From positions 124,001 to 188,000 of the forward strand of contig DAONQC010000003.1 in assembly GCA_035409945.1 (NCBI GenBank): a stretch of 64,000 nucleotides of DNA, given 5' to 3'. The notes below the pieces were generated by a model, which ran no database searches, had not been told where the DNA came from, and saw only the letters and a list, made by a program, of their open reading frames with translations. The stretch is from MWEH01 sp035409945 (GTDB lineage Bacteria > Bacillota > Clostridia > Christensenellales > DTU072). Each line of letters begins with the position of its first letter. The first letter of the stretch is position 1. Made by a program: the position numbers and the translations under genes. This document shows positions 1 to 7,949 of the stretch, piece by piece.

Positions 1-713
1 AAGTATTTATGAATATTAGGTCCTAATACAAAATGCTCATCTCCACGCAAAATAGGCAAACCTTTTCCATCAGGTAACCCTTCGGCTTTACTAATATAAG
101 TGATTACGTCGCAGCGGAATCCATCAACTCCCATTTCGAACCAATAGTTGCATATATCTATTACTTCTTGCCTAACTTTTGGATTGTCCCAGTTTAAGTC
201 AGGTTGTTTTTTGGTGAATAAGTGCAAATACCATTCTTCTGTTGTCTCATCGTAAGTCCAGGCATTCCCAGTAAAACGAGATGTCCAGTTATTCGGAGGT
301 TTTTTACCATTTTTGCCTCTTCCTTTGCGCCATATGTAGTAATCTCTATATGGATTATCTTTACTCTTTTTGCTTTCTTGGAACCAATAATGTTCATCTG
401 AACTATGATTAACGACTAAATCCATAACTAACTTAATGCCACGTTCATGCATTCCAGCTAACATTTCCTTAAAATCTTCCATTGTTCCAAATTCAGGATT
501 AATTTCTCGATAATCAGCGATGTCATAACCATTGTCAAAATTAGGAGACTTATAGATAGGAGATAACCAAACTGCATTCACTCCCAATTCTTTTAAATAA
601 TCTAGCTTGCTTATAATACCTCTAATGTCGCCAATTCCATCACCATTACTATCGCAAAAACTGCGGGGATATATTTGATAAAAAACTGCATCCTTATACC
701 AACGTGTTTTCAT
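1..713 (-). CDS. malL: Alpha-glucosidase / oligo-1,6-glucosidase, GH13 (C-terminus off window)
   Basis: Reading from an ATG at 713 toward the window start gives about 237 residues with no stop, so the gene is cut by the window edge. The product starts MKTRWYKDAVFYQIYPRSF, the usual start of GH13 oligo-1,6-glucosidases. It continues through GDGIGDIRGI, a conserved region I (MDLVVNHSSDEH, about residue 95-105) and region II (GVDGFRCDVI, about residue 200), whose Asp is the nucleophile in this family. The family hydrolyses alpha-1,6 or alpha-1,4 bonds at the non-reducing end of short oligosaccharides in the cytoplasm. An AAGGAG site lies just upstream of the ATG. Exact substrate (isomaltose, maltose, trehalose-6-P) cannot be told from the visible part; trehalose-6-phosphate hydrolase is the main alternative. 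It fits with the glycogen genes further along the window. Confidence 0.9.
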   Translation of the reverse strand, partial: MKTRWYKDAVFYQIYPRSFCDSNGDGIGDIRGIISKLDYLKELGVNAVWLSPIYKSPNFDNGYDIADYREINPEFGTMEDFKEMLAGMHERGIKLVMDLVVNHSSDEHYWFQESKKSKDNPYRDYYIWRKGRGKNGKKPPNNWTSRFTGNAWTYDETTEEWYLHLFTKKQPDLNWDNPKVRQEVIDICNYWFEMGVDGFRCDVITYISKAEGLPDGKGLPILRGDEHFVLGPNIHKY

Positions 714-750
714 GTTTTTCTCCTTTTTTAAATATTATTTATTAATAAGT

Positions 751-779
751 ATATTAACACTTTCTACTTATAATTACAA
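751..779 (-). promoter_or_regulatory. Promoter of the malL-like gene
   Basis: On the minus strand TTGTAA (774-779), a 17-base spacer and TAATAT (751-756) form a sigma-A type promoter. TG one base before the -10 gives an extended -10. It lies about 40 bases upstream of the ATG at 713. Seen by eye, not by a scored search. Confidence 0.6.
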
Positions 780-875
780 TTATTGAATTCTCTCAAGTGC
801 CTTCCTATCATTTTCAATATGTTTCCCAAGTGAAGCTGTATCTTATCTTGATGTTTTTGTTGCTATAGCTACGGT

Positions 876-1688
876 TTAAGATTTGTGTTTGATTTGTATA
901 CTAATATCATATACTCTATTTTTAGGAACCCCTAAATCTTTAGCCACCTTACTTACCGCTTCAGAAACCCGCCTGCCTTCTTCAATAGCCTTATTTAAAC
1001 TCTCGATAATATCATCATTACTAACAATCTTTTCCTCTGGAAGAACAATAATAACAAACTCTCCTTTATTGTTTACTTCAATTTCTGATAACTTACCCTC
1101 ATAAATACTTTCAAACATTTTAGTTAATTCTTTTACAACTACTACATCGCGGTCACCATATGTTTCAAAAATCAGTTTAGCGACTTTTTCTAAATCATGA
1201 GGGGCACAATACAATACAAGAGGAAGAGAGGTGCTTTTAAACTCTAGTAGCACTTTTTCCCTTGCCTTTTGCTTTTCTGGTAAAAACCCTACAAAAACAA
1301 ACCCTGATGATTGTAGCCCCGCAAAAGACAAAGCTGTCGTAACCGCAGTTGGTCCTGGAACGGTTTCTATTTTAATTCCATTTTTTCGTGCTTCTGTTAT
1401 AAGTAACGCTCCTGGGTCGCATATGCCTGGCATACCTGCATCACTAACAATAGCAACATTTTTTCCGTTATATAGTAGCTCCAATATCCCATCTAGCGAG
1501 GCTCTCTCATTAAACTTATGATGAGCTATAGTCTTAGTTTTTATATCGTAATACGACAACAATTTACCTGTGTGGCGAGTGTCTTCACAAACTACATATT
1601 CGACTTCTGATAGCACCCTTTTAGCCCTAAAAGTTAAATCTTCCAAGTTTCCTATAGGGGTGCCTACTATATACAAGGTTCCTAACAT
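876..1688 (-). CDS. rsmI: 16S rRNA (cytidine-1402-2'-O)-methyltransferase RsmI
   Basis: The 270-residue protein has the typical RsmI length and begins MLGTLYIVGTPIGNLEDLT, the glycine-rich SAM-binding start of the tetrapyrrole-methylase fold. It continues with CEDTRHTGKLL, VAIVSDAGMPGICDPG and VPGPTAVTTAL, all family signatures. RsmI methylates the ribose 2'-OH of C1402 in the decoding centre of the small ribosomal subunit. The start ATG at 1688 has a GAGAGGG site four bases upstream. It lies downstream of trmN6 on the same strand, an order common in Firmicutes (yabB-yabC region), but here about 400 bases of tandem repeat separate the two. Confidence 0.95.
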   Translation of the reverse strand: MLGTLYIVGTPIGNLEDLTFRAKRVLSEVEYVVCEDTRHTGKLLSYYDIKTKTIAHHKFNERASLDGILELLYNGKNVAIVSDAGMPGICDPGALLITEARKNGIKIETVPGPTAVTTALSFAGLQSSGFVFVGFLPEKQKAREKVLLEFKSTSLPLVLYCAPHDLEKVAKLIFETYGDRDVVVVKELTKMFESIYEGKLSEIEVNNKGEFVIIVLPEEKIVSNDDIIESLNKAIEEGRRVSEAVSKVAKDLGVPKNRVYDISIQIKHKS

Positions 1689-1710
1689 TTTTCCCTCTCT
1701 TGTTTAATTT

Positions 1711-2175
1711 TGTTTCTTTCGTTTACTAGCATATGTTTCTTTACTACTTGCGTTGTTTCACCCAACGGGTTCGTAATATTATGGCTCAGGCTAAGTATAA
1801 TAAAATGCTAGTATCTCTTTCTCTCTAATATAATCTATATCTTTCGATGACTCGCGTATATTTCTTCAACTATTTATGTCATTTCACCCAGTTCGTTTGC
1901 AATATTATTGCTCCGGCTAAGTGTAATAAAGGGCTAGTATCTCTTTCTCTCTAATATAATCTTATATCTTTCGATGACTCGCGTATATTTCTTCAACTGT
2001 TTACGTTGTCACACTCAACTCGCCTGTAATATTAATGGCTCCGGCGGAGTGTAATGAAGGGCTAGTATCTCCTTCTCTCTAATAAAATCTTATATCTTTC
2101 GATGACTCGCGTATATTTCTTCAACTATTTGCGTTGTTTCGCCCAGCTCGTTTTGCAATATTATTGGAGCCTCTA
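1711..2175 (-). repeat. Four-copy tandem repeat (unit about 127 bp) derived from the 3' end of trmN6
   Basis: Units begin at about 1711, 1837, 1964 and 2092. The last one is the real 3' end of trmN6 (stop at 2090-2092 on the minus strand). The other three, downstream of the gene, repeat the last 25 or so codons plus a spacer with gctagtatct and a C/T-rich stretch. The core ctttcgatgactcgcgtata is identical in copies 2-4 and nearly lost in copy 1. The copies carry in-frame stops and do not extend the protein. Confidence 0.9.
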
Positions 2176-2824
2176 TTATGACTCCACTCTTCCCTTGCTT
2201 TTTTCCTTCTATGAGACATATCTCTATGGGACTATCTTTTTTTGCTTGTACTGGCACTAATCTTTTGGGCTCAACGCCATGTTTTTTCATATGATAAAAA
2301 ACATCACCTAATCTACTTGCTTTTATGACCATATAAAATCTTCCACCATTTTTTAATACACTAGCTGATGCGGAAATTATTTCTTCTAGCGAAATAAGAA
2401 CCTCAAATTTAGCAATATCTCTTTCTGTTGCCTCTCTATCCAATTGAGCTTTTTCATATGGGGGATTTACTACAATCACATTAAAAGACCCACCGCCAAA
2501 TCGCTTTACCACATTTTTGATATCATCGTTTATAAAACAAACTCTATCTTCTAGATTATTAATCTTCAAAGATCGTAGAGACATTTCATATAGCCTCTTT
2601 TGTATTTCAATACCAATAATTTTTTTTGCTGTTGTTTTTTTAGATAGTAAAATACTAATAACTCCAGAGCCAGAGCCTAATTCTAAAATATTTTCTTTAG
2701 CGCTAGCTCTTACCATAGAAGAGAGAAGCACTGCATCTGTTGTAAAACAATAGCCAGTTGGAGATTGAATTAGCCGCAATCCATCACACTGTAAATCTAA
2801 AATTATTTCATCACCATTTAACAT
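2090..2824 (-). CDS. trmN6: tRNA1(Val) (adenine-37-N6)-methyltransferase-like protein (TrmN6/YabB)
   Basis: The 244-residue protein is a class I SAM methyltransferase. Motif I is ENILELGSGSGVISILLS (about residues 44-61), motif II is the acidic GIEIQ, and the adenine-binding motif IV is NPPYEK (about residue 120), as in N6-adenine methylases of the YfiC/YabB family. That family modifies A37 of a valine tRNA in E. coli; the target here is inferred. No clear Shine-Dalgarno precedes the ATG at 2824. The gene heads a minus-strand pair with rsmI. Its last codons are repeated three more times downstream. Confidence 0.85.
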   Translation of the reverse strand: MLNGDEIILDLQCDGLRLIQSPTGYCFTTDAVLLSSMVRASAKENILELGSGSGVISILLSKKTTAKKIIGIEIQKRLYEMSLRSLKINNLEDRVCFINDDIKNVVKRFGGGSFNVIVVNPPYEKAQLDREATERDIAKFEVLISLEEIISASASVLKNGGRFYMVIKASRLGDVFYHMKKHGVEPKRLVPVQAKKDSPIEICLIEGKKQGKSGVIIEAPIILQNELGETTQIVEEIYASHRKI

Positions 2825-3117
2825 AATATAATTATAGTTTACTGAGTATGTTATTTCAAATGCATGTTAAACCAAAACGCAAGGAGAATGTTTGAAATAA
2901 ATATATGGCTAAACATTAACATTTCATTCATTTATTCTGGTAGTATTATGCACTATATAATTAGACTATTTTATGTAATATATATTAATTCTTATCATAA
3001 TTACTAATTAACTTCTTCCATGAATTTGTATGGGAAACTCAAAAAATAAGGGATATTACTAGATTTAAATGATGCAAAGTTGTATAATAAAAAGCATATG
3101 AATTTGGAGGTGATTTT
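2825..3117. other. Divergent intergenic region trmN6 / fbaA
   Basis: A 293-base A+T-rich gap between divergent genes. A TATAAT at 3083-3088 (plus strand) sits about 30 bases before the fbaA ATG and is the likely -10; the -35 (TAGATT, 17 bases upstream) is weak. No hairpin or repeat was seen in the rest. Confidence 0.5.
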
Positions 3118-4047
3118 ATGCCACTAGTAACCACAAAAGAAATGTTCGAAAAAGCTTATAAAGGCGGATATGCAATTGGTGCTTTCAACGTTAATAACAT
3201 GGAAACAATCCAAGGTATCGTGTCAGCAGCAAAAGAAGAAAATGCACCACTAATTTTACAAGTATCTGCAGGAGCTAGAAAATATGCTAACCCCATTTAC
3301 CTAAAAAAATTGGTCGAAGCAGCAGTTGAAGATTCTAATCTTCCTATATGTTTACATCTAGACCATGGGGATTCGTTTGAGCTATGTAAAGATTGTATTG
3401 AAATGGGATTTACTTCCGTTATGATCGACGCTTCTCACCACAGTTTTCAAGAAAATATTAAGATTACAAAACATGTAGTAGATTACGCACATGATCACGG
3501 CGTTGTTGTTGAAGCAGAATTAGGTAGGCTCGCAGGGATTGAGGATGCAATTAATGTAAGCGTAGCTGATAGTTGTTATACAGACCCTAACCAAGTTGAA
3601 GAGTTTGTCGCAAAAACAAATGTTGATAGTTTAGCGATAGCTATAGGAACAAGTCATGGCGCATTTAAATTCAAGGGAGAACCAAAGCTTCGTTTTGATA
3701 TACTTGAAGAAATTGGAAGAAGGCTTCCTGGATTCCCGATAGTCTTACATGGCGCAAGTTCAGTACCACAGCATCTTGTAGAAATAATTAATCAACATGG
3801 TGGCAATATGCCCGGAGCACAAGGCGTACCAGAGGAAATGTTAAGAAAAGCTGCATCAATGGCTGTATGCAAAATTAATATCGATTCAGACTTAAGAATG
3901 GCAGTCACAGGTACTATCCGTAAATATTTTGATGAAAATCCATCACACTTTGATCCAAGACAATACCTAGGACCTGCTAGAAATGCGGTAAAAGAGATTG
4001 TTCAACATAAAATCAAGTATGTTTTAGGCTGTTCAAATAAAGCATAA
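3118..4047 (+). CDS. fbaA: Fructose-1,6-bisphosphate aldolase, class II
   Basis: The enzyme cleaves fructose-1,6-bisphosphate to DHAP and glyceraldehyde-3-phosphate in glycolysis and runs in reverse in gluconeogenesis. The 309-residue sequence begins MPLVTTKEMFEKAYKGGYAIGAFN and has CLHLDHG (about residues 78-84) with the metal-ligand His and catalytic Asp. It also has VVVEAELGRLAG, AIAIGTSHGAFKF with a second His ligand, and VLHGASSVP with the third. A strong GGAGGTG lies six bases before the ATG. The gene stands alone on the plus strand with its own promoter and terminator, so it is probably monocistronic. Its product acts with Tpi, Pgk and Gpm encoded later in the window. Confidence 0.97.
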   Translation: MPLVTTKEMFEKAYKGGYAIGAFNVNNMETIQGIVSAAKEENAPLILQVSAGARKYANPIYLKKLVEAAVEDSNLPICLHLDHGDSFELCKDCIEMGFTSVMIDASHHSFQENIKITKHVVDYAHDHGVVVEAELGRLAGIEDAINVSVADSCYTDPNQVEEFVAKTNVDSLAIAIGTSHGAFKFKGEPKLRFDILEEIGRRLPGFPIVLHGASSVPQHLVEIINQHGGNMPGAQGVPEEMLRKAASMAVCKINIDSDLRMAVTGTIRKYFDENPSHFDPRQYLGPARNAVKEIVQHKIKYVLGCSNKA

Positions 4048-4073
4048 TAATTAGTCATATATTGATACATTGC

Positions 4074-4106
4074 GAAGGCTACCAAAAATTGGTAGCCTTC
4101 TTTGTT
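4074..4106 (+). terminator. Intrinsic terminator of fbaA
   Basis: A perfect 10-bp stem (GAAGGCTACC / GGTAGCCTTC) with a 7-base A/T loop is followed by TTTGTTG. It lies 26 bases after the fbaA stop. The opposite strand has no T tract, so it should not stop rho transcription coming from the other side. Confidence 0.85.
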
Positions 4107-4131
4107 GAAATTCAACATATTATAAAAATAA

Positions 4132-5580
4132 TTATCTTCCAGCTGTAGGTGCAAAGCCTAGACTATATCCTTCCTTTTGTAATTTTTGTATTTGAATGGA
4201 TAGTTGCTCAATAAATTCTTGGTTATTCCCAGTTTTCACCATCATTCCAATTAGATTTTCAGTTGCTTCTTGCACATCTCCTGCTGATAATATTCGCCGC
4301 ACAGCCCATATACCTTCTAATTCTTGTGCATTTAGCAACAACTCTTCTCTTCTGGTTCCGCTTCTATTTAAGTCAATAGCTGGGAATATACGTTTTTCTG
4401 ATAATTTTCTATCAAGATGTATTTCCATATTGCCCGTTCCTTTGAATTCTTCATATATAACATCGTCCATTCTACTACCAGTATCGACTAACGCTGTTGC
4501 TATGATAGTTAAACTACCACCGTTTTCAATGTTCCTCGCAGCCCCAAAAAATCTTTTCGGTGAGTGTAATGCGCCTGGATCAATACCTCCACTAAGAGTT
4601 TTGCCTGTTGGAGATATGACCAAGTTATATGCTCTTGCTAATCTTGTTAAACTATCCATTAAAATAACAACATCTCTGCCTAATTCTACAAGTCGTTTAG
4701 CTCTTTCTAACACCATTTCAGATGCCTTCGTATGATGTTCTGGCATCTCATCAAACGTAGAATATACCACTTCGCCTTTTATGCTTCTTTGCATATCTGT
4801 GACTTCTTCAGGTCTTTCATCAATTAACAAAACAATCAAATGTGCTTCTGGATAGTTTGAGGATATGCTGTGAGCTATTCTTTTTAATAAAGTTGTTTTA
4901 CCTGCTTTAGGAGGACTTACTATCATACCTCTTTGACCCTTACCAATAGGAGAAACTAAATCAATAGCTCGAATAGCCATATCGTTTCCCACCCCGGGCA
5001 ATTCTAATCTATATCTTGCATCAGGATGTATTGGGACCAAACTATCAAACGAAGGTCTGTTGTACGCAGTAGAGGGATCTAATCCATTCACGCTAATTAT
5101 CTCTTGCACATTCATCGGTCTATTTTCAGCAAGTTTTCTAACCTGTGCTTGTACGTAGTCGCCTTTTCTTAAACCTGCCTTCTTTATTCTAGACCCGGAT
5201 ATATATGCATCTCCTTCTCCTTGCTCATAATTTCTAGCCCGTAAAAAACCATAGCCATCTGGGCATATTTCCAGCACACCTTCTCGCATTTCCATCTCCG
5301 ACTCATCAAACTTTTCCGTTTCATCAATATCATCATCCAGTGTGCAATTTTTGCTTTTGTTATTATTTTTGGCTTGAGAGCGACTTTTATCCGAATTATT
5401 ATTTTTAGTGCGTTTTGGAGTCACAACAGCGCTTTCTTCTGTGCCTTCTGTTAAAAATGCAATTAATTCTACCTTTTTACTTGAATTTGCTTGGCTACTT
5501 GGCATCCCTTGCTTTTTTGCCATATCTCTAAGTGTAAAAATAGTTTCTTTTGATAAATCAATTTTAGTGTTATTATCCAT
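4132..5580 (-). CDS. rho: Transcription termination factor Rho
   Basis: Rho is the hexameric RNA-dependent ATPase that ends transcription at unstructured RNA sites. Of 482 residues, 1-45 form the SAP-like N-terminal helical domain, 46-98 are an N/K/D/E-rich linker, and 100-163 the cold-shock-type RNA-binding domain (CPDGYGFLRARNYEQG). The RecA-like motor carries Walker A SPPKAGKTT (222-230), LIVLLIDERPEEVTDM, the Q-loop region DSLTRLARAYN and the R-loop GGIDPGALHSPKRFFGAARN. The start is set at the ATG at 5580 because GGGAGAG lies just upstream; an in-frame TTG at 5595 would place that site inside the gene. The gene is convergent with fbaA. Confidence 0.97.
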   Translation of the reverse strand: MDNNTKIDLSKETIFTLRDMAKKQGMPSSQANSSKKVELIAFLTEGTEESAVVTPKRTKNNNSDKSRSQAKNNNKSKNCTLDDDIDETEKFDESEMEMREGVLEICPDGYGFLRARNYEQGEGDAYISGSRIKKAGLRKGDYVQAQVRKLAENRPMNVQEIISVNGLDPSTAYNRPSFDSLVPIHPDARYRLELPGVGNDMAIRAIDLVSPIGKGQRGMIVSPPKAGKTTLLKRIAHSISSNYPEAHLIVLLIDERPEEVTDMQRSIKGEVVYSTFDEMPEHHTKASEMVLERAKRLVELGRDVVILMDSLTRLARAYNLVISPTGKTLSGGIDPGALHSPKRFFGAARNIENGGSLTIIATALVDTGSRMDDVIYEEFKGTGNMEIHLDRKLSEKRIFPAIDLNRSGTRREELLLNAQELEGIWAVRRILSAGDVQEATENLIGMMVKTGNNQEFIEQLSIQIQKLQKEGYSLGFAPTAGR

Positions 5581-5755
5581 AATCTCTCCCACCAATTTTT
5601 TATATTACAATGCACTAATACTACAAACTCTAGATGAAGAGTTAATATTATTGCACTTAAAACTCTTGTCTTTGGAATACCCTATACTGAGTAATAAATA
5701 TAATCTACTTAAGTTTCTCTCTCTTTAATTAAATATAATATAAAGTTTGTTATTG

Positions 5756-6415
5756 TTATCTTCTTGGCCCTTGTAAAACTATAACTCTAGTTCTGTCGCC
5801 ATCAAATTCGGCTCTATCAAACTCAATTTCGTCTGACTCGACATATTCTATATCGTTTTTATTGAACTTTTTCAAGAAAATATCTATGTCATCAACGTCT
5901 GTCAAATAATCTTCATGCATATAATGCATAGGTATTACTACATCAGGCATCAGATAATCTACATATTCTTTAGCTTCGTCTGCATCAATTGTATATTTTC
6001 CACCTACTGGCACTAATAAAATGTTAATAGCACCTATTAGTTCGGCTAACATAGGCGTTATTTTTTCTCCTATATCGCCCAAATGACATACTTCCACCCC
6101 ATCCATACGAAAACGGAAAACAATGTTGCGTCCCCTTAGCCCACCTTTTTTGTCATCATGATAACTTAAAAAACCGCTTATATCCACTCCGTCTATTTCA
6201 TGTGCACCCGTGCTGTTTAACAATAATCTATGTCCTTTAACTGCTTCTGCATTGTTATGGTCAAAATGGTTATGACTTACTGTTACTACATCGGCTTCAA
6301 CATCAGGAAAATCCACACCACCTAACTTTGAACCGTCATATGGGTCTGTTACAACACTTACACCTGTACTTTCTGTAAGTTTAAACGAACTATGTCCTAA
6401 CCAACGAATTTTCAT
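5756..6415 (-). CDS. Metal-dependent hydrolase, UPF0173-like metallo-beta-lactamase fold
   Basis: The 219-residue protein starts MKIRWLGHSSFKL and carries the MBL metal motif SHNHFDHNNA (about residues 47-56). Further conserved points are HLGDIGEKI, where the Asp bridges the metals, and IPMHY with the distal His. This matches the UPF0173/YtkL group of small cytoplasmic MBL-fold proteins, whose substrates are mostly unknown. RBS AGAGGG lies four bases before the ATG. It has its own promoter and lies between rho and the PRPP synthetase gene, with about 170 bases on each side, so it is probably transcribed alone. Confidence 0.8.
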   Translation of the reverse strand: MKIRWLGHSSFKLTESTGVSVVTDPYDGSKLGGVDFPDVEADVVTVSHNHFDHNNAEAVKGHRLLLNSTGAHEIDGVDISGFLSYHDDKKGGLRGRNIVFRFRMDGVEVCHLGDIGEKITPMLAELIGAINILLVPVGGKYTIDADEAKEYVDYLMPDVVIPMHYMHEDYLTDVDDIDIFLKKFNKNDIEYVESDEIEFDRAEFDGDRTRVIVLQGPRR

Positions 6416-6485
6416 TATACCCTCTAAATGAAATATTAATAAAAAAATCTAACAATCAATAGTGTGAGTTACCTCAATTAATAAT

Positions 6486-6514
6486 ATACTAGTTTTTATA
6501 TTACAAAATGTCAA
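6486..6514 (-). promoter_or_regulatory. Promoter of the UPF0173-like gene
   Basis: Minus strand: perfect -35 TTGACA (6509-6514), 17-base spacer, -10 TAGTAT (6486-6491). It lies about 70 bases before the ATG at 6415. Confidence 0.6.
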
Positions 6515-6587
6515 TAGTTATATGCTTTTTTGGTTGTTTCTAAACATTTCAGCCATTATTGATACTCTTTGCGCTGAAAGTAAAATT

Positions 6588-7781
6588 TTACTCTTCTGAG
6601 TCAATAATACTTTCTTTTGTCACTGCATCAGTTTTACCAAGCAATTCATGAATCCTATCTGCAGAATTAAGTAGAGGTGATACTGATTTATTTTGGTTAC
6701 AAGATGAAATAATATATGCAATAAACTTTGATAAATCTGCGCTAATGTACCAGCTCCTATCTTTTAATGCTTCATTTGTATAAGTAAGATTAGTTCCAAT
6801 CACAGATGTAAACAAACCTTCCTTGTAGGCTTGATCAAACTTTTCTAAACCTTCAGTAAATAAGGCATAAGTCGCCGTTAAGAAGATATCCTTACATCCT
6901 TTATCTTTTAAGTCCTTACATAGTCTTAATACAGAATCCCCCGTTGCTATTATATCGTCAGCAACTAAAACGTCTTTACCCGTTACATCTGTACCTATAT
7001 ACTCATGAGCTACGATTGGGTTTCTACCATTTACAACGGTTGTATAATCTCTTCTTTTATAAAACATTCCATAATTCACACCAAAAACAGAAGTGTAGAA
7101 AATATTTCTTTTCATCGCACCTTCATCTGGCGACACCACCATAAAGTGTTCCTTATCTAATTTTAAATTTGGGAAAGCCTTTACTAGTTCTTTTGTAACT
7201 TGGTATGTTGGGAAAAAGTTGTCAAATCCCATTAAAGGGACTGAATTTTGCACTCTGGGATCATGTGCATCAAAGGTAATTACACCTGTAACGCCCATGC
7301 TATACAACTCTTGTAACATTTGAGCACAATCTAAACTCTCTCTTGCATTTCGTCTATGCTGTCTGCCCCCATATAGAGTAGGCATAATAACAGTAATTCT
7401 TGCTGCTTTTCCACCTGCTGCACTAATTATTCTTTTTAAATCAGCATAATGGTCATCTGGTGACATAGAGTTTTTCTGACCATACATATCATATTTTATA
7501 TTGTAATTGCCAACATCAACTAATATATAAATATCCGTTCCTCTGACACTTTCTTCAATTAAGCCCTTCGCGTCCCCAGTAGTAAAACGCGGGCAATGGC
7601 TTTCTAAAATAAATGTACTACGATGGAATTGAGAAAGTTTTTTCCCAATGTCTCTGTTATACCACTCAACTAAATAACCATCTATTTTTTTTCCTAACTC
7701 TTGTGCGCCTTCTAAAACTACTAATCCAAGTGGTGCTACTGGTCTCGCATCCTCAAAAACATGGCTAAAAAATGTGGGCAT
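6588..7781 (-). CDS. prs: Ribose-phosphate pyrophosphokinase, long form
   Basis: It makes PRPP from ribose-5-phosphate and ATP for nucleotide, His and Trp synthesis. At 397 residues it is longer than the usual bacterial enzyme of about 315. Family features are the region YGGRQHRRNARESLDC (catalytic loop zone), TFDAHDPRVQ (metal-binding His), and the PRPP loop DVLVADDIIATGDS near residue 270, where the classic form reads DDMIDTAGT. The start is the ATG at 7781 with GGAGG four bases upstream; an in-frame TTG at 7808 would include that site. Long PRPP synthetases of this sort are known in Clostridia, so this is a lineage form rather than a fusion. It has its own promoter. Confidence 0.88.
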   Translation of the reverse strand: MPTFFSHVFEDARPVAPLGLVVLEGAQELGKKIDGYLVEWYNRDIGKKLSQFHRSTFILESHCPRFTTGDAKGLIEESVRGTDIYILVDVGNYNIKYDMYGQKNSMSPDDHYADLKRIISAAGGKAARITVIMPTLYGGRQHRRNARESLDCAQMLQELYSMGVTGVITFDAHDPRVQNSVPLMGFDNFFPTYQVTKELVKAFPNLKLDKEHFMVVSPDEGAMKRNIFYTSVFGVNYGMFYKRRDYTTVVNGRNPIVAHEYIGTDVTGKDVLVADDIIATGDSVLRLCKDLKDKGCKDIFLTATYALFTEGLEKFDQAYKEGLFTSVIGTNLTYTNEALKDRSWYISADLSKFIAYIISSCNQNKSVSPLLNSADRIHELLGKTDAVTKESIIDSEE

Positions 7782-7819
7782 ATTTCCTCCAACAAAAATC
7801 TTTTTCAAGCATCATTTTG

Positions 7820-7848
7820 ATTATAACATAACGTATTTTTTCTTACAA
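7820..7848 (-). promoter_or_regulatory. Promoter of the PRPP synthetase gene
   Basis: Minus strand: -35 TTGTAA (7843-7848), 17-base spacer, consensus -10 TATAAT (7820-7825) preceded by TG (extended -10). It lies about 40 bases before the ATG. Confidence 0.7.
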
Positions 7849-7949
7849 TTGAATAGCGCTTAATTAAGTTATCTATAAGGCTATTTTAAACTTGATTGTT
7901 TTAAAGTTAATTTTATAAATATAACATTTTATACTTATTAAATTATCTA

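Noticed and set aside
1711..2175. Tandem array after trmN6 as a CRISPR array
   Set aside because: The whole 127-base unit repeats, with no short constant repeat and unique spacers, no even spacer length and no cas genes nearby.
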